64,000 nt of DNA from Labrys wisconsinensis. Lineage in GTDB: Bacteria; Pseudomonadota; Alphaproteobacteria; Rhizobiales; Labraceae. Where the stretch lies: positions 57,927 through 121,926 of the forward strand of contig NZ_JAUSVX010000022.1 in NCBI RefSeq assembly GCF_030814995.1, given 5' to 3'. Made by a program: the position numbers and the translations under genes. Below, in pieces: positions 34,179 to 43,052 of the stretch (positions within the stretch are counted from its first letter, which is position 1; each line of letters starts with the position of its first letter). The notes under the pieces are model-generated. The model was not told the DNA's origin. It made no database searches and worked only from the letters and a program-made list of their open reading frames with translations.

Positions 34179-35180
34179 ATGACCTTCACCGTGGAAACCC
34201 GCACCATTGCGCCGGACGAGGACGGCATGCGCCTCGACCGCTGGTTCAAGGTGCATTTCCCCGACCTCGCCTTCGGCCACCTGCAGAAGCTGCTGCGCTC
34301 CGGCCAGGTGCGGGTCGACGGCGCGCGCGCCAAGACCAACGACCGCCTCGCCGCCGGCCAGAGCGTGCGGGTGCCGCCGCTGCCGCGCAACGACACGCCC
34401 GGCGCGCCGGTGCCGCTGAAGCGCGTCGGTCAGGTCCAGAAGGATGCGGAGTACCTGCGCAGCCTCGTCCTGCACGAGGACCGCGACGTCCTGGTGATCA
34501 ACAAGCCGCACGGCCTCGCCGTGCAGGGCGGCTCGGGCACCGAGCGCCATGTCGACGGCATGCTGGCGGCGCTGGCCGGGCCGGACGGCGAGAAGCCGCG
34601 CCTGGTCCATCGCCTCGACCGTGACACCTCGGGCGTGCTGGTCCTGGCCAAGACCCGCAAGGCCGCGGCCGATCTCGGCGCCATCTTCCGCACCCGCTCG
34701 GCCCGCAAGATCTACTGGGCCCTGGTCAAGGGCGTGCCGACGCCGAAGCAGGGCCGCATCTCGCTGTTCCTGTCCAAGCAGCTCGGCATCGAGGGCGAGC
34801 GCGTCCGCATCATGAAGCACGGCGACGAGGACGCGGTGCATTCGGTGACCTACTATTCCCTGGTCGACCGTGCCGCCAACGCCGTGTCCTGGCTGTCCCT
34901 CAAGCCGGTGACCGGCCGCACCCACCAGCTCAGGGCCCACACCGCCCATATCGGCCATCCCATCGTCGGCGACCCCAAATATGGCGAGGGCCTCGAGACC
35001 TTGCCCGAAGGGCTGCCGCACAAGCTGCACCTGCATGCGCGCCGCATCACCCTGCCGCATCCGCGCGGCGGCACCCTCGACGTCACCGCCCCGCTGCCCC
35101 CGCACATGCGCCAGAGCTTCGACATGCTCGGCTTCGATACGTCGTCCTATGATCCGATCGTGGATGCGCCGGAGGAGTAG
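34179..35180 (+). CDS. RluC/RluD-family rRNA pseudouridine synthase
   Basis: A 333-residue enzyme. An S4 RNA-binding domain covers about 17-75, followed by the PseudoU_synth_2 catalytic domain (about 95-280). The catalytic aspartate is in HRLDRDTSGVL, and the family motifs INKPHGLAVQGG and GRTHQLRAH are present. It isomerises specific uridines in 23S rRNA; RluC-type positions are likely but the precise site is not predictable. The neighbours (Gph-like phosphatase, ATP12, PccB) form an order widely conserved in Hyphomicrobiales. Confidence 0.92.
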   Translation: MTFTVETRTIAPDEDGMRLDRWFKVHFPDLAFGHLQKLLRSGQVRVDGARAKTNDRLAAGQSVRVPPLPRNDTPGAPVPLKRVGQVQKDAEYLRSLVLHEDRDVLVINKPHGLAVQGGSGTERHVDGMLAALAGPDGEKPRLVHRLDRDTSGVLVLAKTRKAAADLGAIFRTRSARKIYWALVKGVPTPKQGRISLFLSKQLGIEGERVRIMKHGDEDAVHSVTYYSLVDRAANAVSWLSLKPVTGRTHQLRAHTAHIGHPIVGDPKYGEGLETLPEGLPHKLHLHARRITLPHPRGGTLDVTAPLPPHMRQSFDMLGFDTSSYDPIVDAPEE

Positions 35181-35239
35181 GGGGCAGGTGGCGGGGCGAG
35201 ATGCGGTCCTCGACGAAAGGGGCACGACGCCGGCGTCTT

Positions 35240-35379
35240 CCCTCCCCCTTGTGGGGAGGGATAAAGGGTGGGGGTCGTGCGGAATGGGGCGCCCCGGCTT
35301 GCAGAGGGCGCTTGTGACCTATGTCGCGCCCTGTCTTGATGGACCCCCACCCCGTACCCCTCCCCACAAGGGGGAGGGG
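35240..35379. repeat. Paired palindromic repeat (CCCTCCCCC... family)
   Basis: Left half 35240-35276 and right half 35342-35379 are near-perfect reverse complements and each contains an internal dyad around TTGTGGGG / CCCCACAA. They can fold into one long stem or two short ones. It lies in the gap between the pseudouridine-synthase and phosphatase genes. The same element is seen at 23083, 55281 and 60910. Confidence 0.88.
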
Positions 35380-35432
35380 AGTGGCTGGCGTCGCGCGAAA
35401 CAAGTTATCGGACCCACCATGAAGCCCCGCCC

Positions 35433-36116
35433 TTGACCCAGCACCTCGTCCTCTTCGACGTCGACGGCACGCTCGTCGACAGCCAGCACATCATCCACGC
35501 CACCCTGGTCGAGACCCTCGCGCGCCACGGGCGCGAGCCGCTCGACCGCGCCTTCATGCTCGGCGGCGTCGGCCTGTCGCTCATCCCGGCGATGCGCCGC
35601 CTGCTCGGTCCCGAGGCGGACGAGGCGCTGGTGGCCGCGGCGGCCGGGACCTACCGCGAAGTCTTCCACCGCCTGCGCGGCGATCCCGCCCATGCCGAGC
35701 TGCTGTTTCCCGGCGCTGCCGAGGTGGTCGCCGGCCTCGCCGCCCGCGGCGACGTCGTGCTCGGCATCGTCACCGGCAAGACCCGGCGCGGCATCGACTA
35801 TATCCTCGACCGCTTCGGCTGGCGCGCGGCCTTCGCCACGGTGCAGACCGCCGAGGACGCGCCGTCCAAGCCCGATCCCGGCATGGTCCTTCTGGCCATG
35901 GCCGCCACCGGCTTTCGCGCCGACGCCACGCTGGTGGTCGGCGACACCAGCTGGGACATGACGATGGCCCGCGCCGCCGGCGCCGGCGCCGTCGGCGTCG
36001 CCTGGGGCAACCACACGCCCGACATGCTGAGAGAGGGCGGCGCCCAGCGCGTCATCGACCGGTTCGAGGACCTTGCGGCGCTGGTCGGCGCTCCACTCAC
36101 GGCGGAGGCGTCATGA
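35433..36116 (+). CDS. HAD-family phosphatase (phosphoglycolate-phosphatase-like)
   Basis: A 227-residue HAD hydrolase. The nucleophile and general acid are in FDVDGTLVDS (about 7-16); motif II is in VTGKTRRG, and motif IV is GDTSWDM. The cap domain between motifs I and II matches the Gph/PGP group. The start is taken as TTG at 35433, because the nearby ATG (35419) is out of frame and stops after five codons. It overlaps the ATP12 gene by 4 bases. Substrate could be 2-phosphoglycolate or another small phosphate ester. Confidence 0.88.
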   Translation: MTQHLVLFDVDGTLVDSQHIIHATLVETLARHGREPLDRAFMLGGVGLSLIPAMRRLLGPEADEALVAAAAGTYREVFHRLRGDPAHAELLFPGAAEVVAGLAARGDVVLGIVTGKTRRGIDYILDRFGWRAAFATVQTAEDAPSKPDPGMVLLAMAATGFRADATLVVGDTSWDMTMARAAGAGAVGVAWGNHTPDMLREGGAQRVIDRFEDLAALVGAPLTAEAS

Positions 36117-36889
36117 GCGACGACTGGTTCCCGGAGGGCTCCGACCCCGATCCCAGGCGCGCGGCGCAGAAGGGCCTGCGCCCGGAACTGCCCCGGCGCT
36201 TTTACACCGAGGCCGGCGTGGTCGAGCGCGACGGGCTCTTCGCCCTGGCGCTCGACGGCCGGGTGGCGCGCACGCCGGGCAAGCGCCTGCTCGCCGTGCC
36301 GTCACGGGCGCTGGCCGAGGCCCTGGCCGGGGAATGGGCAGCCCAGGGCGAGCGCATCGATCCCTCGACCATGCCGATGACGCGCATCGTCAATTCCGCC
36401 CTCGACGGCGTCGCCGAGGCCATGCCGGCGGTGGCGGCCGAGATCGCTCGATATGCCGGCTCCGACCTGCTGTGCTACCGCGCCGCCGAGCCCGAGCGCC
36501 TCGTCCTGCGCCAGGCCGAGGCCTGGACGCCGCTGCTCGACTGGGCGGCGACGCGCTACGGCGCCCGCCTCGTCCTGGCCGAGGGCATCGTCTTCGCCGA
36601 GCAGCCGGCCGAGGCGCTGGCGGCGATCGAGGCGGCGCTCACGCGCTTCGGCCCGATCGGCCTGGCGGCGCTGCACGTCCTCACCACGCTCACCGGCTCG
36701 GCCGTCCTGGCGCTGGCCGTGGCCGAGCGGCGGCTCGAGCCGGAGGCGGCCTGGGCCGCGGCCCATGTCGACGAGGATTTCCAGACCGAGCTCTGGGGCG
36801 CCGACGAAGAGGCGCAGGCCCGCCGCGCCGCCCGCTGGCGCGAGATGGAGGCGGCTGCCAGGGTGCTGGCGCTGGGCGGACGGGACTGA
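36113..36889 (+). CDS. ATP12-family F1-ATPase assembly chaperone
   Basis: A 258-residue protein of the ATP12 family, which in mitochondria and alphaproteobacteria chaperones the F1 alpha subunit during ATP synthase assembly. Family blocks include LDGRVARTPGKRLLAVPSRALAE (about 43-66), MPMTRIVNSALDGV and DLLCYRA. The tryptophan/glutamate-rich ending ELWGADEEAQARRAARW also fits. The ATG overlaps the phosphatase stop. Presence of ATP12 supports an alphaproteobacterial host. Confidence 0.92.
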   Translation: MSDDWFPEGSDPDPRRAAQKGLRPELPRRFYTEAGVVERDGLFALALDGRVARTPGKRLLAVPSRALAEALAGEWAAQGERIDPSTMPMTRIVNSALDGVAEAMPAVAAEIARYAGSDLLCYRAAEPERLVLRQAEAWTPLLDWAATRYGARLVLAEGIVFAEQPAEALAAIEAALTRFGPIGLAALHVLTTLTGSAVLALAVAERRLEPEAAWAAAHVDEDFQTELWGADEEAQARRAARWREMEAAARVLALGGRD

Positions 36890-36973
36890 GGCGAGGGGAT
36901 CGCGGCCGGCATCGATTGTGGGCCGGCCTCGCGCCGTGCTATCGAGCGGCGGAACAAGCAAAACGCCCGCCGC

Positions 36974-38506
36974 ATGAAGCACATCCTCGAAGAACTGGAA
37001 GTCCGCCGCGCCCAGGCGCGCCTCGGCGGCGGCGAGAAGCGCATCGCTGCCCAGCACGCCAAGGGCAAGCTCACCGCCCGCGAGCGCATCGACATCCTGC
37101 TCGATGCCGGGTCCTTCGAGGAATTCGACGCCTTCGTCGAGCACCGCGCCGTCGATTTCGGCATGGCCAAGATGCGAATCGCCGGTGATGGCGTCGTCAC
37201 CGGCTGGGGCACGGTGAACGGGCGCAAGGTCTTCCTGTTCGCCAAGGACTTCACCGTGTTCGGCGGCTCGCTGTCGGAGACCCACGCCGCCAAGATCAAC
37301 AAGATCCAGGACATGGCGCTGAAGAACCGCGCCCCGATCATCGGCCTGTTCGATGCCGGCGGGGCCCGCATCCAGGAGGGCGTCGCGGCGCTCGGCGGCT
37401 ATGGCGAGGTGTTCCGGCGCAATGTCGTCGCCTCCGGCGTCATCCCGCAGATCTCGGTGATCATGGGACCCTGCGCCGGCGGCGACGTCTATTCGCCGGC
37501 CATGACCGACTTCATCTTCATGGTGAAGGATACCAGCTACATGTTCGTCACCGGCCCCGACGTGGTGAAGACGGTGACCAACGAGACGGTGACCGCCGAG
37601 GAGCTGGGCGGGGCCTCCGTCCATGCGGTGAAGTCCTCGGTGGCGGACGGCGCCTACGAGAACGACGTCGAGGCGCTGCTGCAGCTGCGCCGCTTCATCG
37701 ACTTCCTGCCGGCCAACAATGCGTCCGGCGTGCCGGAGATCCCGTCCTTCGACGATCCCGAGCGCATCGAGCCCTCGCTCGACACGCTGGTGCCCGACAA
37801 CGCCAACAAGCCCTACGACATCAGGGAGCTGGTGACCAAGCTCGTCGACGAGGGCGACTTCTTCGAGATCCAGGCGAGCTTCGCCCGCAACATCGTCGTC
37901 GGCTTCGGCCGGCTCGACGGGCGCACCATCGGCATCGTCGCCAACCAGCCGATGGTGCTGGCCGGCGTGCTCGACAGCGACGCCTCGCGCAAGGCGGCGC
38001 GTTTCGTGCGCTTCTGCGACGCTTTCGAGATCCCGATCGTCACCCTGGTCGACGTGCCGGGCTTCCTGCCGGGCACGGCGCAGGAATATGGCGGCCTGAT
38101 CAAGCATGGCGCCAAGCTGCTCTTCGCCTATTCGCAGGCGACCGTGCCGCTGGTCACGGTGATCACCCGCAAGGCCTTCGGCGGCGCCTATGACGTGATG
38201 GCGTCCAAGCATGTCGGCGCCGACGTCAACTATGCCTGGCCCACGGCGCAGATCGCCGTGATGGGCGCCAAGGGCGCGGTCGAGATCATCTTCCGGCAGG
38301 ATATCGACGCACCCGATGTCATCGCCGAGCAGGTCAAGCGCTACGAGGACCGCTTCCTCTCGCCTTTCGTCGCCGCCGAGCGCGGCTATGTCGACGAGGT
38401 GATCGAGCCTTCGCAGACCCGCAAACGCGTCGCCCGGGCGCTGGCCATGCTGCGCACCAAGGCGGTGGAAGCCCCACGCAAGAAGCACGACAACATCCCG
38501 CTCTGA
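36974..38506 (+). CDS. pccB: Propionyl-CoA carboxylase beta subunit (carboxyltransferase)
   Basis: A 510-residue acyl-CoA carboxylase carboxyltransferase. The N-terminal half has [20 protein letters not shown] and the oxyanion-hole glycines of [18 protein letters not shown]; the C-terminal half has [18 protein letters not shown] features ([10 protein letters not shown]) and [15 protein letters not shown]. It transfers carboxyl from biotin to propionyl-CoA, giving methylmalonyl-CoA. Its alpha subunit (47637-49652) is on the same strand but more than 9 kb away, whereas the pair is commonly closer. Confidence 0.95.
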   Translation: MKHILEELEVRRAQARLGGGEKRIAAQHAKGKLTARERIDILLDAGSFEEFDAFVEHRAVDFGMAKMRIAGDGVVTGWGTVNGRKVFLFAKDFTVFGGSLSETHAAKINKIQDMALKNRAPIIGLFDAGGARIQEGVAALGGYGEVFRRNVVASGVIPQISVIMGPCAGGDVYSPAMTDFIFMVKDTSYMFVTGPDVVKTVTNETVTAEELGGASVHAVKSSVADGAYENDVEALLQLRRFIDFLPANNASGVPEIPSFDDPERIEPSLDTLVPDNANKPYDIRELVTKLVDEGDFFEIQASFARNIVVGFGRLDGRTIGIVANQPMVLAGVLDSDASRKAARFVRFCDAFEIPIVTLVDVPGFLPGTAQEYGGLIKHGAKLLFAYSQATVPLVTVITRKAFGGAYDVMASKHVGADVNYAWPTAQIAVMGAKGAVEIIFRQDIDAPDVIAEQVKRYEDRFLSPFVAAERGYVDEVIEPSQTRKRVARALAMLRTKAVEAPRKKHDNIPL

Positions 38507-38516
38507 GGGGCGGGCG

Positions 38517-38822
38517 CTACTTCGCCTCCGCCACCCAGGCGCTGTCCGGCCCGCGGGCGAAATAGACCGTGACCTCGTGCTCCGGGGCATCCGGCCCGGG
38601 CCGGACGGCGGTCACGCACAGGACGCCGGGCCGGCCCGCCGGGCGCGCGCAGGACTTGATGCGCAGGGTCAGGGCCTCCTGCCCGCTGTCGCCCTGAGAG
38701 CGGGCGATGGGCCGATAGGCGGCGGTCGCCTCGGCGTCGCTGGGCTCGTCGAGCGCCTGGGCCGCTCCGGCCAGCGCCAGGGCCGGCAGAGCGGCGATGA
38801 AGACTGCGTGACGGCGGTGCAT
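38517..38822 (-). CDS. Small secreted protein of unknown function
   Basis: A 101-residue protein. The start at 38822 opens a signal peptide, MHRRHAVFIAALPALALAGA, with cleavage near residue 24. The mature part has two cysteines (SCARP and VLCVTAV) that may form a disulfide, and ends in a beta-rich stretch with VTVYFARG. No family was recognised. It is convergent with pccB (gap of 10 bases). Confidence 0.7.
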   Translation of the reverse strand: MHRRHAVFIAALPALALAGAAQALDEPSDAEATAAYRPIARSQGDSGQEALTLRIKSCARPAGRPGVLCVTAVRPGPDAPEHEVTVYFARGPDSAWVAEAK

Positions 38823-38922
38823 CTTCGGCCTCCCGTCGGACGGGGACGTCGCGCGAACTGCCGAATCAACCGCCATGGCGGGCACGAGGTTCCCGCCGGC
38901 GAACCGGGCGTGCCGACGTCGA

Positions 38923-39783
38923 TCAGACGTCCCGGACCGGCCGGGCTCGCCGATGGGCGGCCAGCTGGATGCGCTGGCGAGCCGTCGCCACCGCGCTGAG
39001 GTCGAGGCGAGCCGCGACGATGCCCTCGCCGAGGCCGCGCCGGGCGATGACCGTGCCCCAGGGCTCGACGATCAGCGAATGACCATAGGTGTGGAGGATC
39101 TCCCCATCCTCCTCGTAGGCACCCTCGAGGGCAGGGGCGAGAAGGAAGCATTGCGTCTCGATGGCGCGCGCCCTGAGCAGGGGCTCCCAATGTTCCTTGC
39201 CGGTCTGCAGCGTGAAGGCTGCGGGCATGGCGATGATCTCGGCGCCGCGCCGGACGAGCGCCTGGAAGAGCTCCGGGAAGCGCAGATCGTAGCAGATCGT
39301 GCAGCCGATCGTGACGCCTTCGAGATCATAGGTGACGATCTCCGAGCCCGCCCGGTAGAGCCAGCCCTCGTCATAGGCCACCCCGTCCGGGGTGGTGATC
39401 GAGAACAGGTGCATCTTGCGATAGCGGGCGACCTCCCGGCCCGACCGATCGAAGGCGACGGTGGTGTTGAAGATCCGCTCGCCGTCGCGCTCGTTCAGCG
39501 AGCCGGCGTGGACGAAGATCCCGTGACGGGCGGCGGCGGCCTTCAGCAGGGTGTAGGCCTCGCCGTCCGGGAACGACTCGGCGGACGCCATCTGCGCGTC
39601 CCGCGTGCCGCCGAAGGCGGTGAAGCATTCCGGCAGCATGACGAGGTCGGGCTGCTCCTCCTTCACGGCGCGATCGATGAGACGGACCGCCACCGCCAAG
39701 TTCGCGGTCTTGTCCGCTCCGGCATTCATCTGGATGAGGGCGACTTTCAAGGGAAACCCCGCGCTGGCCGAGCTTGGCGGCAT
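38923..39783 (-). CDS. Carbon-nitrogen hydrolase (nitrilase superfamily, Nit2/omega-amidase-like)
   Basis: A 286-residue member of the nitrilase superfamily. The Glu-Lys-Cys triad is visible: E in LVMLPECFTAFGG, K in RYRKMHLFSI and C in TICYDLRFPELFQ. The pattern resembles Nit1/Nit2-type omega-amidases (and deaminated-glutathione amidases). It hydrolyses an amide, possibly an alpha-keto amide made from a deaminated amino acid. It is divergent from the polyamine-type binding protein; the region between has GCATTT motifs like those upstream of the PLP-lyase operon. Confidence 0.9.
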   Translation of the reverse strand: MPPSSASAGFPLKVALIQMNAGADKTANLAVAVRLIDRAVKEEQPDLVMLPECFTAFGGTRDAQMASAESFPDGEAYTLLKAAAARHGIFVHAGSLNERDGERIFNTTVAFDRSGREVARYRKMHLFSITTPDGVAYDEGWLYRAGSEIVTYDLEGVTIGCTICYDLRFPELFQALVRRGAEIIAMPAAFTLQTGKEHWEPLLRARAIETQCFLLAPALEGAYEEDGEILHTYGHSLIVEPWGTVIARRGLGEGIVAARLDLSAVATARQRIQLAAHRRARPVRDV

Positions 39784-39807
39784 GGCATGGCCGTCAGCCC
39801 GATTAAT

Positions 39808-39883
39808 GCATTTTGAATGCTACAAGAGCATTTGATTTGTCGATTCAGGCTATGTCAATGTTTTTTAATTGACATAAGCATTT
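39808..39883. promoter_or_regulatory. AT-rich regulatory region with GCATTT motifs and a 9-base inverted repeat
   Basis: The 316-base gap 39784-40099 is AT-rich. GCATTT occurs at 39808, 39828 and 39878, and GCATTTTGAATGC (39808-39820) is itself a near-palindrome. TATGTCAAT (39851-39859) and ATTGACATA (39868-39876) are perfect 9-base inverted arms with an 8-base spacer; the right arm contains a -35-like TTGACA. It probably controls the divergent hydrolase and binding-protein genes. Confidence 0.55.
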
Positions 39884-40099
39884 TATCGATCTTCTCTAGC
39901 CAGCCATGGCGGGGGGCGTCTCGACGGCAATCGGGACCCACGCGGCACGACGCGGGGCGTCGCCCGGCGGAGGTCTCTCGTCACATGGGGCCGATGGCGG
40001 GCGTTTCGCGCCGAGGCCCGCGAACTCTTGCTTCAAGGGCCCAGGAAGGCCCGAACAATGCCGGATCCACCGGCGCCATCCAGCCATGGAGACCCTGAA

Positions 40100-41152
40100 A
40101 TGATGATCAGACCAGGCCTGCGCCGGTGCTCTCTCGCTCTGTCAGCCGTGTTCGCCTTGTTCGCCGCCGGATCGATCCGGGCGCAGGCGGAAAGCCTGCA
40201 TGTCTATGCCTGGAACGGCGAGATGCCCGAGGAGGTCGTGAACGACTTTGCCAGGGAAAACGGCGTCGACGTCACATTCGACGTGTATGACAGCAACGAA
40301 TCCATGATTGCCAAGCTGGAGGCCGGCGCGACTGGATATGACGTGGTCCAGCCCACGCAATATGCCGTCCAGATCCTGATGCGGGAGCACCTTCTCGCTC
40401 CGATCGACCATTCCAAGGTGCCGAACCTCGCCAATCTCGGGGCGTTCTTCCAATCGGTGTCCTATGATGCCGGGAACAAATACTCCGTCCCGGGGGTGTG
40501 GGGCACAACGGGCTTCGCCTACAACACCGACTGCGTGAAGGAGCCGATCAGCAGCTGGAAGGCCCTGTGGAGCGAGGCCTACAAGGGGCGCATCTACATG
40601 CTGGACAACATGCTGGGTGCCTATATCGCCGGCCTTCAGTTGAACGGCTACCACGCCAGCACCCAAGATCCCGCGGAGATCGCCAAGGCGACGGCGTCGC
40701 TGATCGAGCAGAAGAAGGTCCTCGGCGGTTACAACAGCAGCACCTTCGCCGATCTCGTCTCCTCCGGCGAGGCCTGTATCGCCGAAGCCTGGAGCGGCAA
40801 TGTCCTGCAGGTCATGGCCGACAATCCGAAGGTGAAATTCGTGCTCCCCGACGAGGGCGGGACGATGTTCATCGAAAACTATGCGATCGTCGCCAATTCC
40901 AGGAACATCCCCACCGCCCACAAGTTCCTGGACTATCTGCTGCGGCCCGACGTTGCGGCGAAGATCACGCGCCTGACGCGGATCGCCAACACCGTCGATG
41001 CCTCAAAGGCGCTTCTGCCGCCCGAGATCGCGAACAATCCGGCCATCTATCCGCCCGAGGCGAAAATCCGGAAGGCCGATTTCATCCTCGATACCGGTCA
41101 GGCGACGGCGCTCTACCAGGAGGGCTGGACCAAGGTGAAGGTCGCCCGCTGA
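40100..41152 (+). CDS. Orphan polyamine-type ABC substrate-binding protein (PotD/PotF family)
   Basis: A 350-residue exported protein. The signal peptide covers about residues 1-33 (LALSAVFALFAAGSIRAQA); the start is one of two adjacent ATGs. The mature N-terminus LHVYAWNGEMPEEVVNDFA and the segment GYDVVQPTQYAVQILMRE are typical of spermidine/putrescine-binding proteins, as is FIENYAIVANSRNIPTAHKFLDYLL. There is no permease or ATPase gene nearby, so it must use a distant transporter or act alone. Divergent from the nitrilase-family gene, with possible joint regulation. Confidence 0.9.
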   Translation: MMIRPGLRRCSLALSAVFALFAAGSIRAQAESLHVYAWNGEMPEEVVNDFARENGVDVTFDVYDSNESMIAKLEAGATGYDVVQPTQYAVQILMREHLLAPIDHSKVPNLANLGAFFQSVSYDAGNKYSVPGVWGTTGFAYNTDCVKEPISSWKALWSEAYKGRIYMLDNMLGAYIAGLQLNGYHASTQDPAEIAKATASLIEQKKVLGGYNSSTFADLVSSGEACIAEAWSGNVLQVMADNPKVKFVLPDEGGTMFIENYAIVANSRNIPTAHKFLDYLLRPDVAAKITRLTRIANTVDASKALLPPEIANNPAIYPPEAKIRKADFILDTGQATALYQEGWTKVKVAR

Positions 41153-41222
41153 TCCCCGGGCGACGGGCTGGCTGCCCTCGATGTGCCGGCAGGGCGTGCC
41201 GGCACAGGCGGGGATCCGGCCC

Positions 41223-41732
41223 TCAGCGGCGGGTCCGCAGGTCGGCGATCGGTTCGACGGTCCTGGGATGCGACCCGCCGGGCAGCTCGTAGAAGCCGCG
41301 CGAGGGCGAGGCGAGGCGGCCGCTCTTGACCATGCGGTGCAGGCGCACCGACAGGCTCGCCTTGGTGATGGAATAGTCGTTGAGGTCCTGCAGCCGCTCG
41401 TAGATGGCGGAGAGGTTGGTGGCCGATTCGTCCTCGCGGACGATGTCGAGGATCGACAGCTCGATCTCCGGCAGGCGCTCGCGGGGCGGCTCTGCCGGCA
41501 CGGCGCTGCCGGCGACGATGCGCGGCCGGCCGACCTGCGGCGCCGGCTGGCCCCTCGACGCTGCGTCCGGCCCCAGGATGGCGAGGATCTCCTCGCGCAG
41601 GCCCGCCGCGAAGCCGGCGTCGAGCTCGTCGAGCCCACGCAGCAGCAGCGCGATCTTCCAGGCGAGCGTCCGCGCTTCGCCGGCCGTGGTCTGTGCGGCC
41701 CGTTCGAAGCTTTCGTCGGAGGAAGCGTTCAT
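41223..41732 (-). CDS. Winged-helix-like protein of unknown function
   Basis: A 169-residue protein. The N-terminal part (about 1-60) is helical, with a Pro-rich linker (about 60-85), and the C-terminal part (about 88-150) reads like a winged helix: IELSILDIVREDESATNLSAIYERLQDLNDYSITKASLSVRLHRMVKSGRL has the helix-turn-helix-wing pattern. It may bind DNA. No named family was recognised. It is convergent with the binding-protein gene, 70 bases apart. Confidence 0.65.
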   Translation of the reverse strand: MNASSDESFERAAQTTAGEARTLAWKIALLLRGLDELDAGFAAGLREEILAILGPDAASRGQPAPQVGRPRIVAGSAVPAEPPRERLPEIELSILDIVREDESATNLSAIYERLQDLNDYSITKASLSVRLHRMVKSGRLASPSRGFYELPGGSHPRTVEPIADLRTRR

Positions 41733-41938
41733 GCCGACACCTCGGGCCGCGCCGGCGGCGCCGCCCGCCGGCGCATTCAGGTTAGGCGGCTTGCACCCGT
41801 CTTACAAGAAAATTGGCCGCCTGCGCCGGGGTTGAAAGATAGATGCGACCGTTGACGAGTGAAATTTTATGTAATATTTGTAATTTCATGGTCGGACGTT
41901 TCGAGGTCCTGCCGCCTGCGGACAGATCGGGGGATGAG

Positions 41939-42154
41939 ATGGCGACCGTCGTGGCGCTCGGCATGGCTTTGGCTGCCGCTCTCGCTGTCTGGAAGCTGGT
42001 GGCGCCCTGGAAAGTGCGGGCGCGGCGCCAGGTCAGCCATCTCGGCAACGGCTTCAGCATCATGGACCTCGGCATCACCGCCGAGCGGGCGCCGCGGTCC
42101 TACGAGGTCGCCTTCTATTTCACCTTCAAGCGCAAGCCCCAGGCCGGATTGTAA
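41939..42154 (+). CDS. Small single-pass membrane protein of unknown function
   Basis: A 71-residue protein. The ATG at 41939 is preceded by GGGGG. Residues 3-24 (TVVALGMALAAALAVWKLVAP) form one membrane helix; the rest is a short basic cytoplasmic domain with FSIMDLGITAERAPRSYE. Unrecognised. The codon use is like that of neighbouring genes, which supports it as real, but a longer in-frame start exists at 41843. Confidence 0.5.
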   Translation: MATVVALGMALAAALAVWKLVAPWKVRARRQVSHLGNGFSIMDLGITAERAPRSYEVAFYFTFKRKPQAGL

Positions 42155-42224
42155 GATCGGGTCGGATGCGGTTGGGCTCCGGCGTAAGGGGCAAGGCGCC
42201 GATCCTTTCTCACCTCGACGACTC

Positions 42225-42264
42225 CGTCATGGCCGGGCTCGTCCCTCCCCACGAGGGGGAGGGA
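42225..42264. repeat. Fragment joining two intergenic repeat types
   Basis: GTCATGGCCGGGCTCGTCCC (as at 22884) is directly followed by a CCTCCCCACGAGGGGGAGGG dyad of the other family. This looks like one element inserted in or recombined with the other. Confidence 0.7.
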
Positions 42265-42325
42265 TCGGTTGCCGTCGCTCTCAAGTCCAGGATCGTTCTC
42301 GTCGCAGCCGATCTCGCGGCCGCCT

Positions 42326-42949
42326 CTACCCCGCCAGCCCGCGCAGCCAGGCGGTGGTGCGGGTGAGGTCCTCGCGGGTGAGGCCGTGGCCTGCGGGCAG
42401 GACCTGATGGGTCACCGCCGCGCCCGCCCCGGTGAGGATCTCCGCCAGGCGCCGGGCATTCTCGGCGGGGATGATCGGATCGGCGGCGCCGGAGAGGATC
42501 AGCACCGGCTTGCCGGAGAGGTCGGGCGCGTTCTGCGGCTCGAACGGCACCATGGCGCGCAGCAGCACCGCGCCGGCCAGGGCTTCGGGCCGGCGCAGCA
42601 GCAGCGCGGCGGCGATGTTGGCGCCGTTGGAGAAGCCGAGCGCCACCGGCGCCCCGAGGCCGTAGGCGCGGCGGCCCTCGGCGACGAAATCGGCCAGCGC
42701 CTGCGTCCGCGCCTCGAGGTCGGCGAGGTCGAACACGCCTTCGGCCAGGCGGCGGAAGAAGCGGTTGGCGCTGCCTTCGCGCACCTGGCCGCGCGGGGAG
42801 AGCAGCGCCGTGCCGGGGGCGACGGCCTCGCCGAGCGGCACCAGGTCGTCCTCGTCCCCGCCGGTGCCGTGCAGCAGCAGCAGGGGATGGGCGCGGTCGC
42901 CGTCGACGAAGCGGTGGATATGGGACAGGGAAGGGGTCTGACGGGTCAT
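42326..42949 (-). CDS. Alpha/beta hydrolase (carboxylesterase/phospholipase type)
   Basis: A 207-residue esterase. The nucleophile serine is in LGFSNGANIAAALL (G-x-S-x-G, about residue 108), Asp in ILSGAADPIIPAENA and His in PAGHGLTRED, and LLLLHGTGGDEDDLVPL (about 23-39) provides the oxyanion hole. The set matches the YpfH/Est carboxylesterase group, small and without a lid. The substrate is not known. It lies alone between a repeat fragment and a GT8 gene. Confidence 0.9.
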   Translation of the reverse strand: MTRQTPSLSHIHRFVDGDRAHPLLLLHGTGGDEDDLVPLGEAVAPGTALLSPRGQVREGSANRFFRRLAEGVFDLADLEARTQALADFVAEGRRAYGLGAPVALGFSNGANIAAALLLRRPEALAGAVLLRAMVPFEPQNAPDLSGKPVLILSGAADPIIPAENARRLAEILTGAGAAVTHQVLPAGHGLTREDLTRTTAWLRGLAG

Positions 42950-43052
42950 GGCGGTTCCATGGGAGCGTGGGGAGATTCAGAGTCTCCGACAGGGGGGCCG
43001 TAATCCGCGAACGGCACGATTGCATGTGCACGAGCGTCCGCGGAGTTCTCCA

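Noticed and set aside
41843..41938. N-terminal extension of the small membrane protein
   Set aside because: The extension contains AT-rich intergenic sequence; ATG 41939 follows a good ribosome-binding sequence and opens at the membrane helix.
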